In this document: positions 31,613 to 38,874 of the stretch, piece after piece | Layout of the letters: every line of letters begins with the position of its first letter | Position numbering within the stretch: the stretch's first letter is position 1 | DNA from: Deltaproteobacteria bacterium | GTDB taxonomy: Bacteria > Myxococcota_A > UBA9160 > UBA4427 | DNA: 45,407 nt | Direction: 5' to 3' | Assembly (NCBI GenBank): GCA_029261855.1 | Contig: JAJDAN010000061.1 | Coordinates: 1-45,407 of the forward strand | Made by a program: the position numbers and the translations under genes | Notes under the pieces: generated by a model | Told to the model about the DNA's origin: nothing | The model's database searches: none | Seen by the model: the letters and a program-made list of their open reading frames with translations, nothing else

Positions 31613-32245
31613 ATGCGCACCCGAGTGCACGCATTGAGCCCCGCGAACCTGCCCGCATCCGCCTCGTCAGTCCTGCTGGGTATGGTTGCGCTGATGGCCG
31701 TGGCGGCGGTTCCCGGCACCGCCCAGGCGCAGGCCGAGTACGGCATGGGCGAGCCCTTCGCATATGTCGGGGTGTCCGCGCTCGCCGCCTTCGACGACCG
31801 GGATGATCTCTGGCTCTGGAACTGGAACGACGCCAACGTCGACCCGGGCGTCACGGCCCGAGCCGGCATCCGGATCGCCGACGCCGCCGCCGTCGAGGTC
31901 CAGGGGGACTGGGTCAACCTGAAGTCGTGGCGGGACAACGACACCTGGACGATGACGTTCAACTTCCGGATCTACCCGACGCTCTACGAGCCGATCGGTC
32001 TGAAGGACTTCTTCCCCGACCGCCTGCAGCCCTACGTGGTCGCCGGAGCCGGGACGATGGGTGCCACCGGGGACAACGGAGACGACTACCAGCTGAAGGG
32101 TGCCTTCCGGGTCGGAGCCGGCACCGACTTCTACGTCACCGAGCAGGTCGCCGTGAGCTTCGGCTACGAGTGGATCACGGGCGTCTCGTCGCTGAGCAAC
32201 ATCGACACGCGGAACCTGACGCTGGGGCTCCAGTACAACTTCTAG
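31613..32245 (+). CDS. outer-membrane beta-barrel protein (210 aa)
   Basis: A signal peptide (SVLLGMVALMAVAAV, cleavage near AQAQAEYG) is followed by alternating amphipathic strands (FAYVGVSALAAF, VTARAGIRIADAAAVEVQGD, DRLQPYVVAGAGTMG, KGAFRVGAGTDFYVTEQVAV, VSFGYEWITG) ending LTLGLQYNF with terminal Phe, the assembly signal of outer-membrane barrels. About eight strands, OmpA/OmpW-like in size. Function unclear (small porin or structural). GGAGG is 11 nt upstream of the ATG, longer than ideal. Own promoter region; convergent with the VIT1 gene. Confidence 0.85.
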   Translation: MRTRVHALSPANLPASASSVLLGMVALMAVAAVPGTAQAQAEYGMGEPFAYVGVSALAAFDDRDDLWLWNWNDANVDPGVTARAGIRIADAAAVEVQGDWVNLKSWRDNDTWTMTFNFRIYPTLYEPIGLKDFFPDRLQPYVVAGAGTMGATGDNGDDYQLKGAFRVGAGTDFYVTEQVAVSFGYEWITGVSSLSNIDTRNLTLGLQYNF

Positions 32246-32310
32246 CGCGCCGTTCGCGGGACCGAGCCTGTCATCCCAGCAGCCCTCTTCAGTAGTCCTC
32301 TCCGGTAGCC

Positions 32311-33063
32311 TTACGCGCCAGCCACCAGCAGTCCGACGCCGTAGGTGACGGCCGCCGAGACCACGCCGACGAGTAGCTGGCGGGTTGCTCCGTAGGTCGC
32401 GCTGCGGTGGGTGAAGCGCGTTGCCACCGCGCCGACGACGAGGAGCGCCAGGGCCGAGAGCCCCATCGTGGGCAGCAGGGCGTCGCCGGTCACCAGCCAG
32501 GGCAGCAGCGGGACCGCCGCCCCCAGCGCGAACGCGACGAACGACGAGAACGCTGCGGCGCGGGGTGCACCCAGGGATGCCGGGTGGATCCCCAGCTCGA
32601 AGTGGGCGTGGAAGTCGAGAGCGGGCCCCGTTTCACGGTGCACCTGGGATGCGATCCGGCGCGCGTCGGCGGACTCCAACCCCTGGTGGGTCAACAACTC
32701 GGCCAGGTGTGCCTCTTCCTCTTCCGGGAACTGCTCGATGTGCTCCCGCTCGATGGACAGCTCGCGCTCGAGCATCTCGCGCTGGGTCTGCATCGAGATG
32801 TACTCGCCCGCCGCCATCGAGAACGCCCCTGCCAGCAGGCCGGCCGTTCCGGCCAGGACGACCATCCCGGGCTCGCCGGAGCCACCGGCCACGCCCATGA
32901 CCAGGGCGAGGTTCGAGACCAGGCCATCGGACACACCGAAGACACTGGCGCGCAGGATGCCGCTCTGGGGGTCTCCAGCGTGCTGGTTCTCGTGGTCGTG
33001 GCCCGAATCGGAAGCCTCGTCCGGGTGGTGTGAATGCCCGTGTGACCCCTGGGGATCCGTCAT
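32311..33063 (-). CDS. VIT1/CCC1 family metal transporter with His-rich N terminus (250 aa)
   Basis: Iron/manganese transporter of the vacuolar iron transporter family. LRASVFGVSDGLVSNLALVM is the conserved first membrane helix with its metal-site Asp; AGLLAGAFSMAAGEYISMQ follows, then a Glu-rich cytoplasmic metal-binding helix pair (ERELSIEREHIEQFPEEEEA) and three further helices (FSSFVAFALGAAVPLLPWL, LSALALLVVGAVATRF, LLVGVVSAAVTYGVGLLV). The N terminus is unusually His-rich (GSHGHSHHP and GHDHENQH within the first 30 residues), likely binding metal. AGGA about 11 nt upstream of the ATG. Confidence 0.92.
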   Translation of the reverse strand: MTDPQGSHGHSHHPDEASDSGHDHENQHAGDPQSGILRASVFGVSDGLVSNLALVMGVAGGSGEPGMVVLAGTAGLLAGAFSMAAGEYISMQTQREMLERELSIEREHIEQFPEEEEAHLAELLTHQGLESADARRIASQVHRETGPALDFHAHFELGIHPASLGAPRAAAFSSFVAFALGAAVPLLPWLVTGDALLPTMGLSALALLVVGAVATRFTHRSATYGATRQLLVGVVSAAVTYGVGLLVAGA

Positions 33064-33371
33064 CCGTCGGCCGTCCTCGCGTCGCCCTGGGTTTGTCGAA
33101 TGACCTCGTATCTAACCGATTTCGAAAAGGTTTCAAGCATCTCCCCGGGGCGCGCGGCGGTGTGGTAGGCTGCGGGGCCGTCGCCCGAGGGCGGCGCAGG
33201 TCCCCTGAACCTCGCAGCGAGCTCCCGCTCGCAACCCTCCTCGAGTTCGGGGTGTCGAAGACATCGCTGAGAATCTCGCGTGACGAGCACGCTGCGAGAT
33301 CGACTCACTGCCTGACGCACGGCCTGACCACTGCCAACACACCGGCAACTGCCCGCAACGAGGACGCTCCC
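33064..33371 (+). other. gene-free stretch; structured leader of the 69-aa gene
   Basis: Apart from the VIT1 upstream sequence (to about 33130) this holds a candidate -10 (TAGGCT, 33166-33171) and then about 190 nt before the small gene's ATG. That leader contains GCGAGC-TCCC-GCTCGC (33217-33232) and an ATCTCGC...GCGAGAT hairpin (33273-33300) whose loop has GCGTG/CACGC complementarity. It could be a regulatory 5' leader or a separate small RNA. Confidence 0.4.
33166..33171 (+). promoter_or_regulatory. candidate extended -10 (TGG-TAGGCT)
   Basis: TGTGG-TAGGCT fits the local consensus. Transcript start predicted near 33178, about 194 nt before the next ATG; no start codon lies at the predicted first base, so this one is not leaderless. 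Confidence 0.4.
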
Positions 33372-33581
33372 ATGGCGAGAAAAGGAAAGACCGGAGTTCT
33401 GAAGCGCCTGCGCGAAGTCAAGAAGGCCGAGAAGGCCGCGCTCAAGCGCGAACAGATGGCCATGCGGAAGGACGTCGTGCCCGAAGAAGAAGAGCCCACC
33501 GATCGTATCGCGACCGCCGACGACATGGCGGGCTACGGCTTCCCGGCGGGCGAGGACGAAGCGGACGAAGACCGCTCCTAG
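33372..33581 (+). CDS. small charge-segregated protein (69 aa)
   Basis: Not a family I recognise. The first half is Lys/Arg-rich and helical (TGVLKRLREVKKAEKAALKR), the second acidic (VVPEEEEPTDRIATADDMAG and EDEADEDRS). Such a basic helix plus acidic tail suggests a nucleic-acid or ribosome-associated protein, by inference only. ATG has GAGGA 7 nt upstream; longer upstream readings are low-complexity and are rejected. Long structured leader before it and a strong hairpin 4 nt after its stop make it a well-defined single-gene unit. Confidence 0.7.
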   Translation: MARKGKTGVLKRLREVKKAEKAALKREQMAMRKDVVPEEEEPTDRIATADDMAGYGFPAGEDEADEDRS

Positions 33582-33584
33582 GAG

Positions 33585-33616
33585 GCCGACCCAAGACTCC
33601 GTCTTGGGATCTCGGC
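33585..33616 (+). terminator. hairpin terminator after the 69-aa gene
   Basis: GCCGA + CCCAAGAC, loop TCC, GTCTTGGG, 3-nt bulge ATC, TCGGC: 13 pairs, starting 3 nt after the stop codon. No clear T-run. Confidence 0.65.
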
Positions 33617-33627
33617 TTCCGTCGCAA

Positions 33628-33645
33628 GCGAAGCCTACGCTTCGC
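33628..33645. repeat. 7-bp perfect hairpin
   Basis: GCGAAGC-CTAC-GCTTCGC, midway between the two CCCAAGAC hairpins. Part of a three-hairpin block filling the convergent gap 33582-33725. Confidence 0.5.
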
Positions 33646-33679
33646 CAGCTAGCTGCGGTCTGACGACCTTTGCGGTTTC

Positions 33680-33699
33680 CCCAAGACTGCGGTCTTGGG
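33680..33699 (-). terminator. second CCCAAGAC hairpin, terminator of the DUF255 gene
   Basis: CCCAAGAC-TGCG-GTCTTGGG, the same 8-bp arms as at 33590-33608 with a different loop. It lies 27 bp beyond the 3' end of the minus-strand DUF255 gene. Confidence 0.6.
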
Positions 33700-33725
33700 T
33701 CAAGCTGCTGCGCGCGCCCCTGGGT

Positions 33726-36056
33726 TCAGGGTGCCGTCAGGCGGACCGTCTCCGGCGGCAGGCAGCTCGTATCGTCGCAGGCCTGGAACGTCAGGTCGTA
33801 GCCGTCCCGGGGTTTCCCGGTTCCGCCAGTGCGCACGCGGATGTCTACACGCCCCTCGTACACCGACAGGGGCTCGAGGCTGAAGCGCGGGTGATAGTCG
33901 GCGCCGGGGGGATAGCTGACGTCCACCTCCGCGCTCGCATCCGCGGGTCCGACTTGCGTCGGGATCAAGAAGTCGAGGGACGCCGGGTTCGCATTGACAT
34001 GCCAGCCTTCTGCGATTTCGAGTCGGACCAGCCAGTCGCGCGCGTTCGACTCGGAAGGCAGCAGCTTGCCCTTCACGAAGTCGCGACCGGTCGGTAGCCG
34101 ATCGATCGACGGCTTGGGCTTGGCCACGCTCTCGTCACCTTCGGCGCGTGGCGGTGCCGGCAGCTGCGGGCCCACGGCCAGGGCGCGGACGGCAGTGCCC
34201 ACGGCGTCCGGTGCGCGTGCCAGCGTCGCGCCCAGCGCTTGCTGGGTGCGGGCGGCAGCGTCCCGGTAGCGCGCGTCCCCTGTCATCATCGCGAGATCTC
34301 GCAGGACCCGCAGTGCCACGGTGTTGCCGGCGGGCGTGACGTTGTCGGTGAGCACCCTGGGCCGGACGAAGAGGTCCCCGCCGCTTCGGGACAGGTAGAA
34401 GCCAGTCCCCGGTGGGCCCTCGAAGTCGGACAGCATGCGGTCCGCCAGCATTCGGACGCTCTTCAGCCAACGGCTCTCGCCCGTCGCCGCATAGAGGGCC
34501 ACCAGTCCGTCGGCCATGAACGCGTAGTCGTCGAGCACCGCGTACTCGCGCACGCTTCCGGCGACGAACCCACGCCGCAGGTTCCCGAAGTCGTCGACCA
34601 ATCGGGACAGCACGAAGTTTGCCGTGCGTGCGGCGCGCTCGATGTAGTCCGGCCGGGAAAGCTCGACGCCGGCATCCACGAGCCCGCGGATGGCGAGGCC
34701 GTTCCAGGCTGCCAGGACCTTGTCGTCGCGCAGGGGTTGGGGTCGGCGGTTGCGTGCCTCGAGCAGCTTTGCGCGGCTCGGCTCGAAGCGCTCCATCAGA
34801 CTGGCGACGTCGGGAGCCCCGGTGCGGGCAAGCGTGTCCGCGATCGGAAGCCGCAGCCGCAAGACACCGGGCTCCGGTGTCCCCGGGTGAAGCGGGGCGA
34901 GCGCGTAGGCCTTGAAGAAGTCCGTGGCGGCCTCGTCTCCGAGCAGGCCGCGGATCTCGGCTTGGGTCCACACGTAGGACCGGCCCTCTTCCGCGTCGAC
35001 TTCGGCGTCCTGCGCGGAATAGCTACCGCCCTGGGCACTCGTCATCTCGTTCTCGAGATAAGCGGCGATGTCCTCGGCCACGCGGCGATAGAGGGGGTCG
35101 CCGGTAGCGGTGTAAGCGCGCGCGTAGAGCCCGAGCAGCTGCGCGTTGTCGTAGAGCATCTTCTCGAAGTGCGGGACCGACCAGCTCGGCTCGGTGGCAT
35201 AGCGATGGAAGCCCCCGGCCAGGTGGTCCTGGATGCCGCCGTAAGCCATCTCGTCGAGGGTCTTGCGCAGCATGTCGAGCGCGTCGCCCGGCAGTCGCCG
35301 CTGGTGGGCGGCGAGCAGAAGCTCCAGCTGGGGAGGAGAGGGGAACTTCGTGCGCTGCCCGAAGCCGCCGTGCTCGGCGTCGAAGCGCCCTGCCAGGGTT
35401 GCGACGCCGCGTGCCAGCAGTTGCTTCGGGTCGAGGGAGACCGCGTTCGACTCATTGCGGTTGAAGTTCGTCTGGATGGCGCCGGCGACCCGGTCGGCGC
35501 GAACGAGCAGCTCGGCGCGCTCGTTCTTCCACCGCTCGGCGAGCCCGGTCACGATGCCGGGGAAACCCGGGCGACCGGGACTGTCTTTCGGCGGAAAATA
35601 GGTGCCCGCGAAGAAGGGTTTGCCGTCGGGCGTGAGGAAGACGGAGTTCGGCCAGCCCCCCGACCCCGTCAGCAGCTGGGTCGCCTGCATGTAGACGGCG
35701 TCGATATCGGGCCGTTCCTCGCGGTCCACCTTGATGTTGATGAACGACTCGTTCATGCGCTTGGCGATGTCGGGGTCCGAGAAGACCTCTCGCTCCATCA
35801 CGTGGCACCAGTAACAGGTGCTGTAGCCCACGGACAAGAAGATCGGTTTGTCTTCCGCCTTGGCTCGGGCGAGCGCTTCCTTGCCCCAGGGATACCAGTC
35901 CACGGGGTTGTAGACGTGCATCTGCAGGTACGGACTGGCTTCGCCCGCCAGATGATTGCGCTTCGCGTTCGGGCCGGGGTCCTTGCGCGCCGCCGCCGGG
36001 ACGCCATGCACGAGCGCGAGCGTCGCGGTCAGGGCGAGCCAGGCGAGGGTTCTCAT
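33726..36056 (-). CDS. DUF255 thioredoxin-like protein with C-terminal DsbD-like domain, exported (776 aa)
   Basis: YyaL/SSP411-like protein. A signal peptide ([18 protein letters not shown]) precedes [20 protein letters not shown] and the thioredoxin active site [11 protein letters not shown] (Cys81, Cys84). The middle is an (alpha/alpha)6-barrel (e.g. [60 protein letters not shown]). The last ~110 residues ([20 protein letters not shown] ... [17 protein letters not shown]) resemble the DsbD N-terminal domain with its Cys pair. Most YyaL proteins are cytoplasmic and lack this tail, so this is an exported fusion, perhaps in periplasmic disulfide handling. Starts 34 nt after dnaJ. Confidence 0.9.
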   Translation of the reverse strand: MRTLAWLALTATLALVHGVPAAARKDPGPNAKRNHLAGEASPYLQMHVYNPVDWYPWGKEALARAKAEDKPIFLSVGYSTCYWCHVMEREVFSDPDIAKRMNESFINIKVDREERPDIDAVYMQATQLLTGSGGWPNSVFLTPDGKPFFAGTYFPPKDSPGRPGFPGIVTGLAERWKNERAELLVRADRVAGAIQTNFNRNESNAVSLDPKQLLARGVATLAGRFDAEHGGFGQRTKFPSPPQLELLLAAHQRRLPGDALDMLRKTLDEMAYGGIQDHLAGGFHRYATEPSWSVPHFEKMLYDNAQLLGLYARAYTATGDPLYRRVAEDIAAYLENEMTSAQGGSYSAQDAEVDAEEGRSYVWTQAEIRGLLGDEAATDFFKAYALAPLHPGTPEPGVLRLRLPIADTLARTGAPDVASLMERFEPSRAKLLEARNRRPQPLRDDKVLAAWNGLAIRGLVDAGVELSRPDYIERAARTANFVLSRLVDDFGNLRRGFVAGSVREYAVLDDYAFMADGLVALYAATGESRWLKSVRMLADRMLSDFEGPPGTGFYLSRSGGDLFVRPRVLTDNVTPAGNTVALRVLRDLAMMTGDARYRDAAARTQQALGATLARAPDAVGTAVRALAVGPQLPAPPRAEGDESVAKPKPSIDRLPTGRDFVKGKLLPSESNARDWLVRLEIAEGWHVNANPASLDFLIPTQVGPADASAEVDVSYPPGADYHPRFSLEPLSVYEGRVDIRVRTGGTGKPRDGYDLTFQACDDTSCLPPETVRLTAP

Positions 36057-36065
36057 GGGCGAAGG

Positions 36066-36071
36066 AGGCTA
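36066..36071 (-). promoter_or_regulatory. possible -10 box (TAGCCT) for the DUF255 gene
   Basis: TAGCCT 9 nt before the ATG at 36056, which lacks a Shine-Dalgarno. Spacing is at the long end of the pattern. Confidence 0.3.
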
Positions 36072-36090
36072 GCCCTGATCGTCAGGCGGA

Positions 36091-37074
36091 TCAGGGCTGG
36101 CCAGCCTCGAAGTCGTCTCGGATGCCCTCGGGTCCCAGGCGTTCGAGGTCCTTGAGCGATCGACGCGCCTCGTCGTCCAGGTCCTTGGGGACGCGGATCC
36201 GGATGCTCACGTACAGATCGCCCGCCGGCTTGCCGCGTCCGTCTGCAGGGATGCCCTTGCCGCGCAGTCGCAGCTTGCTGCCGGAATCCGTCCCGGCGGG
36301 CACGCTCAACATGACCTTGCCGTCCAGCGTGGGAACCTCGAACTGGGTGCCGAGCGCGGCCTCGCTCACCGTGATCGGCGCCTCGATATGGATGTCCCTG
36401 CCTTCGCGTCGGAACAGGCGGTGCGGGCGCACGCGGATCCTCGCGATCAGGTCGCCAGCGGGGCCCCCGGCCATGCCGGGTCCCCCCTTGCCTGCGAGTC
36501 GGATCTTGCCGCCGTCGGCGACACCGGCCGGGATCTTCACCTTCAGGCTCTCGCTACGAGGCGGGCCTCCCTTCGCGTCCGGTCGTTGCAACTCGATCCG
36601 CTGCTCGCATCCGAGGGCGGCGTCGATGAAGTCGATGTCCAGGCGGGTTTCGAGGTCACTGCCGCGCCGCGCCCGGGGTGCGCGGGCGCCGCCCGCCGCG
36701 CCGCCGAAGAGGTTCTCGAACAGGCCGCCGATGTCGGCAAAGCCTTCGGGGTCGCCGGCATTGAAAGTGAAGCCGCCGCCGGGAAAGCCGCCGAAGCCCT
36801 GGGCGGACGCCGCGCGGGCGCGGTCGGCGTCGAAGTTGGGGTCGAGGGCGATGTCTCCGAACTCGTCGTAGGCGGTGCGGCGTTCGGCGTCGGACAGCAC
36901 CGCGTAGGCCTGGCTGATCTTCTTGAAGCGGTCTTCGGCGCTGGGGTCATCGGGATTGCTATCCGGATGGGACTCCCGCGCGAGCTTCCGGTACGCCTTC
37001 TTGATGGCGTCCGCGTCCGCGTCGCGCGGAACGCCGAGCAGGTCGTACAGTTTGGTGTTCCCGGTTCGGCTCAT
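36091..37074 (-). CDS. DnaJ-class co-chaperone, CbpA-like (327 aa)
   Basis: Hsp70 co-chaperone without zinc fingers (type II). J domain at residues 8-72 with the HPD motif (HPDSNPDDPSAED) at 36-38; a Gly/Phe-rich linker (AQGFGGFPGGGFTFNAGD) follows; then two substrate-binding beta domains (LKVKIPAGVADGGKIRLAGKG, IEAPITVSEAALGTQFEVPT, GKVMLSVPAGTDSGSKLRLR). No CxxCxGxG repeats. I start at the ATG at 37074 (MSRTGNTK), with GAGGAAG nearby, rather than 14 codons upstream. Followed by the DUF255 gene. Could serve the YegD-like Hsp70 encoded at 18 kb or a DnaK elsewhere. Confidence 0.93.
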   Translation of the reverse strand: MSRTGNTKLYDLLGVPRDADADAIKKAYRKLARESHPDSNPDDPSAEDRFKKISQAYAVLSDAERRTAYDEFGDIALDPNFDADRARAASAQGFGGFPGGGFTFNAGDPEGFADIGGLFENLFGGAAGGARAPRARRGSDLETRLDIDFIDAALGCEQRIELQRPDAKGGPPRSESLKVKIPAGVADGGKIRLAGKGGPGMAGGPAGDLIARIRVRPHRLFRREGRDIHIEAPITVSEAALGTQFEVPTLDGKVMLSVPAGTDSGSKLRLRGKGIPADGRGKPAGDLYVSIRIRVPKDLDDEARRSLKDLERLGPEGIRDDFEAGQP

Positions 37075-37161
37075 GCTTCCTCGTTCAAGCGGGTTCGGTT
37101 CGAAGGGCGCGCGCACGGAGGCCCGACGGGCGGGAGTGGCACGTGGGCAAGGGTGCCGCGA

Positions 37162-37167
37162 ATCCTA
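37162..37167 (-). promoter_or_regulatory. candidate -10 box (TAGGAT) upstream of dnaJ-like gene
   Basis: TAGGAT 88 nt before the ATG in the 178-bp gap after the pseudo-hydrolase gene. Fits TANNNT. Confidence 0.3.
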
Positions 37168-37252
37168 GGCACACGAGAGGCCCCAACAAGCCCAGATGGC
37201 GACTCGGTGGCCGCGCGGAGCGATTCAGCCCCCTGGGGCCGCTGGCTCGGCA

Positions 37253-37960
37253 TCAGAGCTCGGCGAGGGCTCGCAGCGCGCTCGCCGGGTCGTCGGGCGC
37301 GTCCGCAACCCCACCGCTGGCCATTGCCGCTGTGAGCCAGGCCGGGCGTTCCGCAGTCGAGCCGACGAGTAGCCGCCGGTTCGCGCCCGCGATGGCCTCA
37401 GCGAAGGCCTCGGCATAGTCGACGGGACGGATGTCGCCGTCGCAGCGCGCCACGAGCGGGTCTGGTCCGGGCTCTCCCGGCTTTCGTTCCGGCGTGTCGA
37501 TCCCCGCGAGCCATGCCTCTCGGGCGGCAACGTCGTCGTGTCGGGGCAGCGGCCCGCCACCGGCGAAGCCGCGTCCCGGCAGGAGCAGCGCCGCGTGGAT
37601 GCGGTCGGGTCGGGCGCCGGCCAGCAGCAGTCCGACGTAGGCACCCATGCCTGCTCCCGCCACGCGCACCGTGCCTTCGTCCGCGAGCGTGGCCAGCACG
37701 CAATCGGCGTCGGCGACGAACAGCTCGGGCGTGTAGCCGCGTCCCGGCAGCCAGTCCGACGCCCCGTGCCCGCAGAAGTCGAGGGCGAAGACCTCGCCCG
37801 GCCACAGCGGTTCGAGTGCGCCCCAGTCGTCGCTCGAGCCGAGCAGCTCGTGGAGCAGCAGCAGCTTCGGGGCGGACGCGCTCTCGGCGCCAGGCTCCGT
37901 TTCGGCATTGGCGCAGCGAACCGACAGCTGCACGCGTCCGTGCTGCACCTGCAGCCTCAT
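37253..37960 (-). CDS. alpha/beta-hydrolase-fold protein lacking the nucleophile (235 aa)
   Basis: The fold is plain: LLLLHELLGSSDDWGALEPL, FALDFCGHGASDWLPG and the elbow region VRVAGAGMGAYVGLLLAGA. But the nucleophile elbow that should read GxSxG is GAGMG, with Gly104 at the Ser position; the oxyanion HG is HE (His37-Glu38) and no catalytic His motif is visible near the C terminus, which is also short. It is therefore predicted to be non-hydrolytic, perhaps a binding or regulatory partner of the intact hydrolase immediately upstream. Its ATG overlaps that gene's stop (ATGA), so the two are made in step. Confidence 0.8.
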   Translation of the reverse strand: MRLQVQHGRVQLSVRCANAETEPGAESASAPKLLLLHELLGSSDDWGALEPLWPGEVFALDFCGHGASDWLPGRGYTPELFVADADCVLATLADEGTVRVAGAGMGAYVGLLLAGARPDRIHAALLLPGRGFAGGGPLPRHDDVAAREAWLAGIDTPERKPGEPGPDPLVARCDGDIRPVDYAEAFAEAIAGANRRLLVGSTAERPAWLTAAMASGGVADAPDDPASALRALAEL

Positions 37961-38874
37961 CGATGGCGCGCCACGAAGTCGCGCACCAGCGCGGCGGTTT
38001 CTCGGGGCTTCTCCATGTGGATGAAGTGGCCGGACCCTTCCACCGTCGCACGTTCGAGCTGCTGCACTCCCGCGAGGCGCTCGGCCAGGATGTCTTCGGG
38101 CAAAGGGCCCCAGGTATCCGCCACGGATCCGATCACGGCGAGCAACGGCACGCGCAGCTGGGCGTACGACTCGCCGATCCAGTCCGGCTTCCAAGGACCG
38201 AAGCCGCTGCCGCAGTGCGGGTCGACCTTCCAACGCCAACCATCCGCATCCTCTCGCGCGCCGTAGTAGAGGAAGTAGCGGAGCCAATCCCGCGACAGCA
38301 GCGGGTTCTGCTGGCTGCGGCGGTCCACCAGCGCGTCGAAGCCGTCGTACGGTCGCCAGCTGCGGTTTTCCCGGGCGCCGCGTCGGAAGTCGAGATACTG
38401 GGCAAAGCGCTCGGGGATGGACTTCTCGGGCTCGCTTCGACGCCGATGATCGAAGCCCTCGGGCGGCGGACCGAAGCCGTCGAGGTCGATCACCCCGAGC
38501 ACGTCGTCGGGCAGGGCGATGGCCGCGTCGAGCACCTGACCTCCGCCCTTGCTGTGACCGAGCAGGAAGCCGGTACCGCCCGCGGCGCGCAGGACCGCGA
38601 TGATGTCGGCGACATCGTTGTCCCAGGTGTAGTTCTCGACCCAGCCCGAATCGCCGTGCCCGCGCGCGTCGAAGGCGACTACCCGCAGCTCGTCCGCCAG
38701 CAGCGGCGCGAGGCAGTCGAAGCCGCGGCTGTGATCGAACATGCCGTGGGCGCACACGACGGGCAGGGCGTCCGGGTCGCCCCATTCGTGTACCTGCAGC
38801 TCCGCGCCCAGGGAGTGCACGCGATAGCTGCGCGCGGGCGCGACGGCGCCGGGGAAGGAAGGCTCTTCTCGCAT
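37957..38874 (-). CDS. alpha/beta hydrolase (305 aa)
   Basis: Complete serine hydrolase: CAHGMFDHSRGFDCLAPLLA (oxyanion HG), VVAFDARGHGDSGWVENYTW, nucleophile GHSKGGG (Ser108) and the catalytic His in VEGSGHFIHMEKP near residue 283. No signal peptide. The Lys after Ser (GHSKGG) recalls esterases and C-C bond hydrolases. The stop of the SNF2 gene overlaps its ATG by one base (TGATG), and it overlaps the inactive paralogue downstream. Substrate unknown. Confidence 0.9.
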   Translation of the reverse strand: MREEPSFPGAVAPARSYRVHSLGAELQVHEWGDPDALPVVCAHGMFDHSRGFDCLAPLLADELRVVAFDARGHGDSGWVENYTWDNDVADIIAVLRAAGGTGFLLGHSKGGGQVLDAAIALPDDVLGVIDLDGFGPPPEGFDHRRRSEPEKSIPERFAQYLDFRRGARENRSWRPYDGFDALVDRRSQQNPLLSRDWLRYFLYYGAREDADGWRWKVDPHCGSGFGPWKPDWIGESYAQLRVPLLAVIGSVADTWGPLPEDILAERLAGVQQLERATVEGSGHFIHMEKPRETAALVRDFVARHR

